Source of the DNA: JBAZYK01 sp964582265
GTDB taxonomy: Bacteria; Patescibacteriota; Gracilibacteria; UBA1369
Assembly: GCA_964582265.1 (NCBI GenBank)
Contig: CAZOQT010000032.1
Coordinates: forward strand, 1-12,474
Direction of reading: 5' to 3'
Length of the DNA: 12,474 bases
The notes under the pieces were generated by a model, which was not told the DNA's origin, made no database searches, and worked only from the letters and a program-made list of their open reading frames with translations. A program made the translations under genes and the position numbers. Shown in pieces: positions 1 to 6,398 of the stretch. Each line of letters starts with the position of its first letter. Within the stretch, counting starts at the first letter, position 1.

Positions 1-2
1 AG

Positions 3-902
3 TATGCGGATATTGTTACCCCAGAAATCCAACAAAAACTGCGAGATTTAAACACGATTTTTATTCATAATCGTTATTTTTGGGTTTATTGTAATTTTGA
101 TGAGATTGAAAATGATTTCATGGTGCCGATTTTTGGCACTAGAGAAATGTTAAAACTGGAAGAACGTGACGTTGCGAATAACCAATATTATTTGCTAGAA
201 CAAGCTGGAGTGCGCTTTCCAAAGATCTTTGCAAGCCCAGAAGAGATTGACCGTCTTGCAATTGTAAAAGTAAACGAAGAAGAACGTGGCTATGAAAGAG
301 CCTTTTTCTTGGCAGCAAACTTTGAAGATTTCAAAAAGAAGTCAGATGAATTAATTGCCAGTAAAACTATTTCTAAAGCAGCCTTAGACAAAGCAGTAAT
401 TGAAGAATTTATTGTTGGCGCGCCTGTTAATTTTAACTATTTTTACTCTCCAGTTAGCAATGAACTTGAACTAATGGGCACAGATATGCGCCGTCAAACT
501 AATTTAGATGGACTGCTTAGACTTCCCGCTCCGGAACAAATGGCAGTTTTGCAGTATTTGAAACCAAAAATGGTGGAAACTGGACATGTAGCTGTCACAA
601 TTAAAGAATCCTTAGTGGAAAAAGCCTTGGAAATGGGTGAAAAATTCGTCAGATTAACCCAAAAAGTGATTCCAGGTGGCTTAATCGGGCCATTTGCTTT
701 GCAGGGTGCTGTATCGGCCGAAGCTGGCCGCGAAGAACTGGTGATATTTGACGTAAGCTTACGGATACCTGGCTCTCCAGGAACACGCTATACGCCTTAC
801 AGCGGCTATTTATACGGCGAAAGTGTTAGCTATGGTGACAGAATCGCAATGGAGATCCAAAGTGCCCTAAAAACGAATAAATTAAATACATTGGTGACTT
901 AA
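3..902 (+). CDS. purP: PurP, formate-dependent FAICAR synthetase (5' partial)
   Basis: The reading frame is open from the window edge, so the start codon lies upstream; 299 residues are visible, against about 340-360 for the family, so roughly 50 N-terminal residues are missing. The ATG at position 120 is internal, because the preceding codons (HNRYFWVYCNFDEIENDF) match the family. PurP is an ATP-grasp enzyme that makes FAICAR from AICAR, formate and ATP, the penultimate purine step. Family-like stretches are VPIFGTREM, EERDVANNQYYLLE, LDGLLRLPAP, IGPFALQGAV and FDVSLRIPGSPG (canonical SPRIPGGP, so slightly diverged), then the C-terminal YLYGESVSYGDRIAMEI. The enzyme is known mainly from archaea; most bacteria use PurH. 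The next gene starts 9 nt after the TAA, so the two are probably cotranscribed. Family assignment is firm; activity is inferred. Confidence 0.88.
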   Translation, partial: YADIVTPEIQQKLRDLNTIFIHNRYFWVYCNFDEIENDFMVPIFGTREMLKLEERDVANNQYYLLEQAGVRFPKIFASPEEIDRLAIVKVNEEERGYERAFFLAANFEDFKKKSDELIASKTISKAALDKAVIEEFIVGAPVNFNYFYSPVSNELELMGTDMRRQTNLDGLLRLPAPEQMAVLQYLKPKMVETGHVAVTIKESLVEKALEMGEKFVRLTQKVIPGGLIGPFALQGAVSAEAGREELVIFDVSLRIPGSPGTRYTPYSGYLYGESVSYGDRIAMEIQSALKTNKLNTLVT

Positions 903-911
903 GAATTTTTT

Positions 912-2318
912 ATGAAAGTCATATTACTTGCGGCAGGCAGAAGCAAAAGACTCAAACCAATTGAAGATAAGAATTTTTTGAAGTTTCTGGGCAAGCCCTT
1001 ACTGCAGCATCAAATTGAGCAGCTTTGTGGATTTTTTAATGATTTTATTGTAATTGGCGGCTCGCACAATTTGGAAAAAATTAGGGGGCTTTTGGCAACT
1101 TGGAAGCCAAAAAAATCCAAATCTGGCAAAGCACCAAAATTCCAAATAATTGAACAGGAAAATTTAGATGAAGGCATGGCAGGTGCTTTATTAAGCGCAG
1201 AAAAATTAATTAATGGCGAGCCGATTTTAGTAATAAGCGCAAATGATGTGGTTGATACAAAGGCTTATAAACTTATTCTGGATGCGGTTATTTCCAGCAA
1301 TAAAGGTGCAAAAAATGGTAGCGCGGAAAGCTTTCTGATTGGCAAAAAAGTTGAGAATTATTTTCCGGGAGGTTACTTGGAACTGGCAAAAGATGGCTCA
1401 ATTAAGGGTATTATAGAAAAACCAGGTGAGGGAAATGAACCAAGTGACATGATTAATTTGGTAATTCATTACCATAAAAATAGCGCTGCACTTTTGGAGG
1501 CTTTGCATCAAACAAAATCTTCTCGTGATGACCTTTATGAAATGGCCATGGACCACCTAATAAAAGCTGGTCATAAAATGAAAGCGGTGCCTTATGATGG
1601 CTTCTGGCAAAGTGTAAAATACCCATGGCATGTGCTGGATTTAATGGAATACTTTTTGGGGACAATTGGAAACGGATCAAAATCGGTAAAAATCGTAAAG
1701 GGGAAACACGTAGAAATTGCACGCTCAGCCATTATTAAAGGCCCGGTAATAATTGATGATGGTGTGAAAATTTTTGAAAACGCGGTAATTTCTGGTCCAG
1801 CTTATATTGGAAAAAACAGCATCGTGGCAACAAATGCATTAGTGCGAGGATCCATGACCGGGGAAAACTGCATTGTAGGTTTTGGTACAGAAATAGCGCG
1901 CAGTCATTTGGGTGATCAAGTTTGGACCCATACTAATTATATTGGGGACAGTGTAATTGGTAATAATGTTTCTTTTGGCGCCGGCACAGTGACTGGCAAT
2001 TTAAGGCTTGATGAAGGCAATATAAAGGTCAATATTACAGATGTAATAATTGATAGCGGCCGTAATAAATTTGGTTTAATTACAGGTAATAATGTGCGCT
2101 GTGGAATCAATACAAGCTTTATGCCAGGCGTAAAAGTAGGTAATAATTCCATGATTGGGGCGGGGATTATTGTGGCGGAAAATATTCCTAAAAAAATGTT
2201 TGTTTATGGAAAAACAGAACTTATAATGAAAGAAAATAAAGCTAGTCTTGATTACAGTAAACGTGATGTAATGAAAACGGCAATAACCTCTAAAAATAAA
2301 GCAAAAAAGACCAGGTAA
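912..2318 (+). CDS. Bifunctional sugar-1-phosphate nucleotidylyltransferase with left-handed beta-helix (archaeal GlmU-like)
   Basis: This 468-residue protein has an N-terminal nucleotidyltransferase domain (about 1-245) and a C-terminal left-handed beta-helix (about 260-425). The first domain shows LAAGRSKRL at 6-14, the NDV metal-site motif at 111-113, EKPGEG from 169 and a closing FWQSVKYPWHVLDL segment. The helix domain has hexapeptide repeats (for example YIGDSVIGNNVSFGAGT), then TGNLRLD at 361-367 and KFGLITGNNVRCGINTSFMPG, typical of archaeal bifunctional enzymes such as the Sulfolobus ST0452 type rather than E. coli GlmU. The likely role is making UDP-GlcNAc or another NDP-sugar, with acyltransfer by the helix domain; the exact sugar and nucleotide cannot be read. 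No Shine-Dalgarno precedes the ATG. It lies 9 nt after purP and 16 nt before a glycosyltransferase, which fits glycan precursor supply. Confidence 0.82.
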   Translation: MKVILLAAGRSKRLKPIEDKNFLKFLGKPLLQHQIEQLCGFFNDFIVIGGSHNLEKIRGLLATWKPKKSKSGKAPKFQIIEQENLDEGMAGALLSAEKLINGEPILVISANDVVDTKAYKLILDAVISSNKGAKNGSAESFLIGKKVENYFPGGYLELAKDGSIKGIIEKPGEGNEPSDMINLVIHYHKNSAALLEALHQTKSSRDDLYEMAMDHLIKAGHKMKAVPYDGFWQSVKYPWHVLDLMEYFLGTIGNGSKSVKIVKGKHVEIARSAIIKGPVIIDDGVKIFENAVISGPAYIGKNSIVATNALVRGSMTGENCIVGFGTEIARSHLGDQVWTHTNYIGDSVIGNNVSFGAGTVTGNLRLDEGNIKVNITDVIIDSGRNKFGLITGNNVRCGINTSFMPGVKVGNNSMIGAGIIVAENIPKKMFVYGKTELIMKENKASLDYSKRDVMKTAITSKNKAKKTR

Positions 2319-2334
2319 TAAATAAATTATACTC

Positions 2335-3129
2335 ATGAAAGTTTCTGTAATTATTGTTAATTATAATCACAAATATTTCCCCAGAATGGCGGTTGAGGCT
2401 TTGGAAAAAAGCAAAGTCAATTTTCCATTTGAAATAATTGTAGTAGATAATAATTCAACGGATCAGGAAAGTTTGATTTTCTTGGAAAAAGCACATCATG
2501 AAAAACGCATTACACTAATCAAATCGCCGGAAAATTTGGGATTTGGACGTGGCAATAATTTGGGTGCAGATAACGCTAAGGGCAAATTTATTTTCTTCCA
2601 TAATCCGGATGTAATGGTCAGGGAAGATAGCCTGCAAAAGATGGTTGATTACATGGAAAGGCATACAGATATTGGCTTGCTGGGACCAAAACTAATTTAT
2701 TCTAGTGGCACTATTCAACCTTCATGCAGACGAAATATGAAGTTTACCGATCTTATTTTGAATCGCACTTTTTTGGGAAAATTGCCAATTTTTAAGAGTC
2801 GAGTTAAAAACTATTTAATGGAAGATTACGACCACAATAAGACCCAGGAAGTTGATTTGGTTACAGGCGCAGCGATGTTAATGCCACGCGCAGTTTATGA
2901 TAAAGTTGGTGGCTTTGATAAACGATATTTTTTGTTTATGGAAGATTTTGACTTATGCCGTGAGGTAAAAAAAAGTGGTTATAAAGTGGTTTATTTTGCA
3001 GAGGCAGAACTTGAGCATTATCACAAACGTTTAAGCCAAGGGTCGCTATTTAAGCTCATACGAAAAAAGATTTTCTGGTTGCATGTAAGTAGCGCGCTTA
3101 AATACTTTTGGAAGTGGAGAAAGGCTTAA
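2335..3129 (+). CDS. GT2-family glycosyltransferase (rhamnosyltransferase-like)
   Basis: A 264-residue GT-A fold glycosyltransferase. VSVIIVNYN opens the fold and VVDNNSTD (36-43) binds the nucleotide. ENLGFGRGNN and the FFHNPD segment (87-92) form the metal-binding DxD equivalent. QPSCRR (128-133) is typical of the WbbL/RfbF-like subgroup. VTGAAMLMPR (176-185) and FLFMEDFDLCRE (199-210) hold the acceptor and catalytic acidic residues. No transmembrane segment is evident; the basic, aromatic C-terminus (KLIRKKIFWLH to WRKA) suggests peripheral membrane attachment. It should transfer a sugar from an NDP-sugar to a lipid-linked or surface glycan; donor and acceptor are unknown. It follows the nucleotidylyltransferase by 16 nt and is probably the last gene of the operon. 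The ATG start lacks a Shine-Dalgarno. Confidence 0.87.
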   Translation: MKVSVIIVNYNHKYFPRMAVEALEKSKVNFPFEIIVVDNNSTDQESLIFLEKAHHEKRITLIKSPENLGFGRGNNLGADNAKGKFIFFHNPDVMVREDSLQKMVDYMERHTDIGLLGPKLIYSSGTIQPSCRRNMKFTDLILNRTFLGKLPIFKSRVKNYLMEDYDHNKTQEVDLVTGAAMLMPRAVYDKVGGFDKRYFLFMEDFDLCREVKKSGYKVVYFAEAELEHYHKRLSQGSLFKLIRKKIFWLHVSSALKYFWKWRKA

Positions 3130-3170
3130 GGCCTATCTTGTAGCGCTATTAAGGCCATATGCTTATGAGA

Positions 3171-3204
3171 CCATGCACTTTTTAAGTGGCTGGACTATTT
3201 TATT
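3171..3204 (+). terminator. Weak possible terminator between convergent genes
   Basis: In the gap between the convergent GT2 and purN genes, CACTT (3176-3180) pairs with AAGTG (3184-3188) over a TTT loop, and CCA (3171-3173) pairs with TGG (3191-3193). A loosely T-rich run follows on the plus strand and enters the purN end. The short stem and interrupted T-tract make this tentative. The gap also has an 8-bp direct repeat, TTAAGGCC, at 3126-3133 and 3149-3156. Confidence 0.28.
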
Positions 3205-3821
3205 TTGCCAGCGGCAAACCAGCGGATCACCTCCGGGTACCACAATTTCTCCAGAAATTGGACTTTTTCTTTGAGCTTTTCTGCCGTATCCGCCGGATCA
3301 ATCGCGATCTTTTTTTGTACGATAATTTCACCGGTATCTACGCCTTCATCAACAAAATGAATCGTGCAACCCGTCTCTTTTTCACCGGATTTTAGAACTT
3401 CTTCATGAACGTTTGAGCCAAAATAGCCAGGACCGGAAAATTTTGGCATTAGGGCAGGATGAACGTTGATGACCTTGCGAGGGAACTCTTTCACAAAATT
3501 TGGCGTCAGAATGCGCATATAACCTATTAAGACCACCAAGTCGACTTTGTGGTCTTTAAGGGCGCGAGCGAGCTCGCTGTCATATTGATCGCGAGTTTTT
3601 GGGGTGCCATCAGCGTTTTTTGGGTCAATAAACATGGTTTTGAAACCCTGCGAGCGAGCGCGTTCCAGAGCGAAAGCATTTTTTTTGTTACTGATAACAA
3701 TTTCCAATTCAACCCCAGGCATTTTACCATTTTTAATTTGCTCAATAATGGCCTCAAGATCTGTTCCTTTGGTAGATGCAAGTACTCCAATGCGGAATTT
3801 TTTTTGTAAGATATTATCCAT
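3195..3821 (-). CDS. purN: Phosphoribosylglycinamide formyltransferase PurN
   Basis: A 208-residue GAR transformylase, the usual length for the family. It transfers the formyl group of 10-formyl-THF to glycinamide ribonucleotide, the third purine step, in the cytoplasm. The catalytic triad is visible: N119 and H121 in VINVHPALMP, and D158 in HFVDEGVDTG. The N-terminal phosphate-binding loop reads LASTKGTDLEAI, a variant of the common LASGxGSNLQAI. VVLIGYMRILTPNFV, before the Asn, is also characteristic. The only Met near the N-terminus is the first, which supports this start; no Shine-Dalgarno is seen. The gene lies 17 nt after sdaAA and is probably the last gene of its operon. With purP upstream on the other strand, both purine formylation steps are encoded within 4 kb. 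Confidence 0.92.
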   Translation of the reverse strand: MDNILQKKFRIGVLASTKGTDLEAIIEQIKNGKMPGVELEIVISNKKNAFALERARSQGFKTMFIDPKNADGTPKTRDQYDSELARALKDHKVDLVVLIGYMRILTPNFVKEFPRKVINVHPALMPKFSGPGYFGSNVHEEVLKSGEKETGCTIHFVDEGVDTGEIIVQKKIAIDPADTAEKLKEKVQFLEKLWYPEVIRWFAAGKIK

Positions 3822-3838
3822 CTTGTAAGATTAAATTA

Positions 3839-4741
3839 TTAATCTATTTCTGATTTTTTTAAAGGCGGTAATCCCAATTTTTTGCGAATACTTAGCCCTG
3901 TTGGAGTCACCGCAAGTCCACCCAAAGCAGTTTCGCGCAACTTTGGTGACATGATTTTGCCAATATTATTCATGGCCATAATAACTTCATCAAGCGGAAT
4001 AAAACTCTCTACTCCGGCAATCGATGCATCCGAAGCAGCAATTGCGGCAGAAGCGCCAAGCATGTTTCTTTTTATACAAGGAACCGCGACTAATCCACCT
4101 AATGGATCACAAACTAACGCCAAATAACTCTTTAAAGCTAAAGCTGCAGCATTACAAGCCTCTTTTGGATTCCCCCCCCTTAATTCAGTCAAAGCTGCCG
4201 CGGCCATTCCTACGGCTGCACCAACTTCAGCCTGACAACCTCCTGCCGCAGCAGAAAGTGTAGCTCGCTCCGCAATCAAAATGCCAATTGCAGATGCTGT
4301 GAATAAAGCCTTAATTACTTTTTCTTCAGAAAATTTACACTCTTCCTCTGCCGCCAATAAAACTCCCGGAACTACTCCGGATCCTCCTGCAGTTGGGAAA
4401 GCCACAATTCGCCCCATGGCTGAATTTGTTTCTCCGGTAGCTGTAGCATAAGCCATAGCTTTAAGAACTAATGGAGGCATAATCATTTTTTTATTTTTTA
4501 GCGCTTTCATAAGCTTAGACGCGCTCCCACCAGCCATTTTATAAGCAGACATTTCTGGCTTTTTTATAGCTTTTTTAACAGCATCCCACATTACATCATG
4601 CGTTTTTTTCATTTTAGAAATGATTTCTTCGCGCTTTTTGTTTGAATAATTCATTTCATAGTGAATAGCGACCTCTGCAATACTCATTTTATGCTTTTTA
4701 CAAATCGATAATAGTCTCTGCGCTGTGTTGAATGAGTACAT
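3839..4741 (-). CDS. sdaAA: L-serine dehydratase, iron-sulfur-dependent, alpha subunit
   Basis: A 300-residue alpha subunit of the two-subunit [4Fe-4S] serine dehydratase, which deaminates L-serine to pyruvate and ammonia. Its length equals that of Bacillus SdaAA. The cluster cysteines are present: C169 in AAAGGCQAEVG, then C211 and C222 in VCDPLGGLVAVPCIKRN. Other conserved stretches are AFPTAGGSGVVPG (114-126), LRETALGGLAVTPTG near the C-terminus and MAGGSASKL (69-77). The ATG agrees with the family N-terminus. It has no Shine-Dalgarno; instead a 28-bp array of 7-bp repeats ends 2 bp before the start codon. It follows sdaAB by 38 nt and precedes purN by 17 nt. The labile Fe-S cluster suggests activity under low oxygen (known of the family). 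Confidence 0.94.
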   Translation of the reverse strand: MYSFNTAQRLLSICKKHKMSIAEVAIHYEMNYSNKKREEIISKMKKTHDVMWDAVKKAIKKPEMSAYKMAGGSASKLMKALKNKKMIMPPLVLKAMAYATATGETNSAMGRIVAFPTAGGSGVVPGVLLAAEEECKFSEEKVIKALFTASAIGILIAERATLSAAAGGCQAEVGAAVGMAAAALTELRGGNPKEACNAAALALKSYLALVCDPLGGLVAVPCIKRNMLGASAAIAASDASIAGVESFIPLDEVIMAMNNIGKIMSPKLRETALGGLAVTPTGLSIRKKLGLPPLKKSEID

Positions 4742-4743
4742 GA

Positions 4744-4771
4744 TAATTAGTAATTAATAATTGGTAATTAG
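4744..4771. repeat. Four tandem 7-bp repeats (TAATTRG-like) before sdaAA
   Basis: Four heptamers begin at 4744, 4751, 4758 and 4765 on the plus strand: TAATTAG, TAATTAA, TAATTGG and TAATTAG. They fill most of the 38-bp gap between sdaAB and sdaAA, lying directly upstream of the sdaAA ATG on the minus strand where a ribosome binding site would be. The array could be an AT-rich translation enhancer, a protein-binding site or a slippage-prone tract. Confidence 0.7.
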
Positions 4772-4779
4772 GAATGTGG

Positions 4780-5490
4780 CTATTTCTCTGGACTCGTCAA
4801 AGAGCGTACATCAGAAATGCCGGGCAAATCTTCTAATGCAAGAATTTCGTTTATTTTAAGGTCACGCCCCTCCAGGTTTATTATACTTAATGCATGTTTT
4901 TCTACACTGCGCGTCTGGATATCATGGACTTTATATCCATACTTTTTTAGCGCAATACAAAGGTTCTCCAGATCTTTTTTGGCATTCTTATGCCAAACTG
5001 CTATTGTCTTAAAATGGCCGGCCACACCCTGTAAATCAATATTAAATTGGTCTATATTCACTATTTTAATAATCCCTCCGCCCAAAGACGACCCAATAAC
5101 GCTCATTGGTTTGCGATCCCATTTTTCCTGAATAATTTGTACCGTATTTGGATGATAATCTGGCCCTAAATCAGCAGTTTTAAATTCAAATTTTATGCCT
5201 GCTTCGCGTGCTAATTTAAAAGAATTTTTAATGCGTGGATCAGAAGTTTTAAACTTCATGATTCCCCCAACCAAAGCGCGATCGGTGGCATGCCCTTTAT
5301 AAACCGTAGCGAATGAACCATGCAAAATAAAAGTAACTTTTTCAGGCGTACCGTGAAAAAGCGCCCGCGCGAGTTGTCCGATTTTGCATGCGCCAGCCGT
5401 ATGTGAGCTTGAAGGCCCAACCATTATTGGACCTGCAATATCAAAAATGGAGTAATGACGTGGACTTAATGCAGCTTTTGCGTCTGACAC
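4780..5490 (-). CDS. sdaAB: L-serine dehydratase, iron-sulfur-dependent, beta subunit
   Basis: A 236-residue beta subunit partnering SdaAA. The signature FDIAGPIMVGPSSSHTAG (16-33) is the SDH beta motif, followed by LHGSFATVYKGHATDRALVGG. The C-terminal part (about 160 onward, IAVWHKNAKKDLENLCIAL) resembles an ACT domain that regulates or binds serine. The start is GTG at 5488-5490: a TAA codon stands in frame immediately before it, and the next Met (residue 23) lies inside the conserved motif, so GTG is nearly forced. No Shine-Dalgarno is present. The gene is 72 nt downstream of the cofE-like gene; that gap (5491-5562) holds a TTGACT-like box but no convincing -10, so readthrough from cofE is plausible. 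Confidence 0.92.
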   Translation of the reverse strand: MSDAKAALSPRHYSIFDIAGPIMVGPSSSHTAGACKIGQLARALFHGTPEKVTFILHGSFATVYKGHATDRALVGGIMKFKTSDPRIKNSFKLAREAGIKFEFKTADLGPDYHPNTVQIIQEKWDRKPMSVIGSSLGGGIIKIVNIDQFNIDLQGVAGHFKTIAVWHKNAKKDLENLCIALKKYGYKVHDIQTRSVEKHALSIINLEGRDLKINEILALEDLPGISDVRSLTSPEK

Positions 5491-5562
5491 TTAGTTATTT
5501 AGTAATATTGATTATTTTTCGTGCATTCATTTTGAGGATTTTGGCTTAGAAGTCAATAATTT

Positions 5563-6300
5563 TTATTTATTCCGATACAACGGATTAAATAAGCATTCAT
5601 CTTTATCAATTAACAAACTGCGAGAGTCTACCTCCGCATCAGTAAAAGTTACAGGCGCATTACGAATTATTACAAACGGGGTAGATTCACTACCCTCCCC
5701 CATCACCAAATGTGCAGCTGTAGCCAAATTATCTGCCACAGCCTGTTGAGTAACTTTAAGTTCATTTCCGTATAAATCCTTTTGTCCGCGCAAATCGTTT
5801 ACACCTTTAAAACCGGCAAATCCCAGCGCTATACCGCTAACACCCTTTCTTAGCGGTCGGCAGGTAGAATCAGAAATAATAATTCCCAGTTTTTTTAATT
5901 TGAAATGTTTTTTGAGCTTGCCTTGGATTTGGGCAGCGGCCTTGAACGGTTCATTTGGCCAAAGCACAACTTTCCCTTTTTGAATATTGGAACGGTCGAT
6001 ACCTGCCCAGGGAATAAAAATCCCATTGGAAAGGGTTAATGTGACTTGGGGGCCGTGGTTAATGCCGCCTTCTGTCTCAATCACCTGTTCCGCCTCTCTT
6101 TTTACCAACTGATCAAAATCATTCTTATTTGTAATATTACAGACTCTGCCTTGGGTTACCGCCACCACCTTTGATGTAATATTTAAAATATCTCCATCCA
6201 GCAAAGGCCTTTTTTTTAGGGCGTTAATTATGACTTTCAACAGGTCATCCTTAGCTGTAATTATTTTTGACTTTAAGGCTTCTATCTCAATCTTTTTCAT
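5563..6300 (-). CDS. CofE-like coenzyme F420-0:L-glutamate ligase family protein
   Basis: About 245 residues, close to CofE length. Family stretches are GDILNITSKVVAVTQGRV near the N-terminus, ISDSTCRPLRKGVSGIALGFAG (canonical DTFGRPWRxG), VNDLRGQKDLYGNEL, QQAVADNLATAAHLVMGEG and PFVIIRNAPV. CofE adds L-glutamates to F420-0 using GTP and a divalent metal. No other F420 gene is in the window, so the substrate is unproven; it could be another gamma-glutamyl acceptor. The frame extends upstream to an ATG at 6342, but that adds 14 residues unlike the family, so I chose the internal ATG at 6300 (MKKIEIEAL). Neither start has a Shine-Dalgarno. The upstream region holds the repeats and divergent promoter described separately. 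Confidence 0.78.
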   Translation of the reverse strand: MKKIEIEALKSKIITAKDDLLKVIINALKKRPLLDGDILNITSKVVAVTQGRVCNITNKNDFDQLVKREAEQVIETEGGINHGPQVTLTLSNGIFIPWAGIDRSNIQKGKVVLWPNEPFKAAAQIQGKLKKHFKLKKLGIIISDSTCRPLRKGVSGIALGFAGFKGVNDLRGQKDLYGNELKVTQQAVADNLATAAHLVMGEGSESTPFVIIRNAPVTFTDAEVDSRSLLIDKDECLFNPLYRNK

Positions 6301-6317
6301 CTTTTTGCAAATACAAT

Positions 6318-6390
6318 GTAATATTGTTTTATAACAATTCATTACACTCGTCCATTACAGTTTATTGACCTGGTAATATTGAATTGTTAT
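6318..6390. promoter_or_regulatory. Paired inverted and direct repeats between cofE-like gene and RNA promoter
   Basis: A perfect 10-bp inverted repeat, ATAACAATTC at 6331-6340 and GAATTGTTAT at 6381-6390, brackets 40 bp. GTAATATTG occurs twice directly, at 6318-6326 and 6373-6381. The right arm runs into the -10 box of the plus-strand promoter and the left lies just upstream of the cofE-like start. This arrangement could be an operator acting on both divergent transcripts, or an AT-rich coincidence. Confidence 0.4.
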
Positions 6391-6393
6391 AAT
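6365..6393 (+). promoter_or_regulatory. Consensus sigma70 promoter for the plus-strand RNA
   Basis: TTGACC (6365-6370) and TATAAT (6388-6393) are separated by exactly 17 bp, a near-perfect housekeeping promoter. Transcription would begin at about 6399-6401. No protein gene follows on this strand, but a nested stem starts exactly there and an intrinsic terminator lies about 540 bp on. Confidence 0.8.
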
Positions 6394-6398
6394 GTTCT

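Noticed and set aside
3126..3156. TTAAGGCC direct repeat as an insertion or attachment footprint.
   Set aside because: Only 8 bp, with no associated element and no sign of a target duplication; probably chance.
6301..6342. Upstream ATG (6342) as the start of the cofE-like gene.
   Set aside because: It adds a Cys-rich 14-residue extension not seen in the family and overlaps the inverted repeat.
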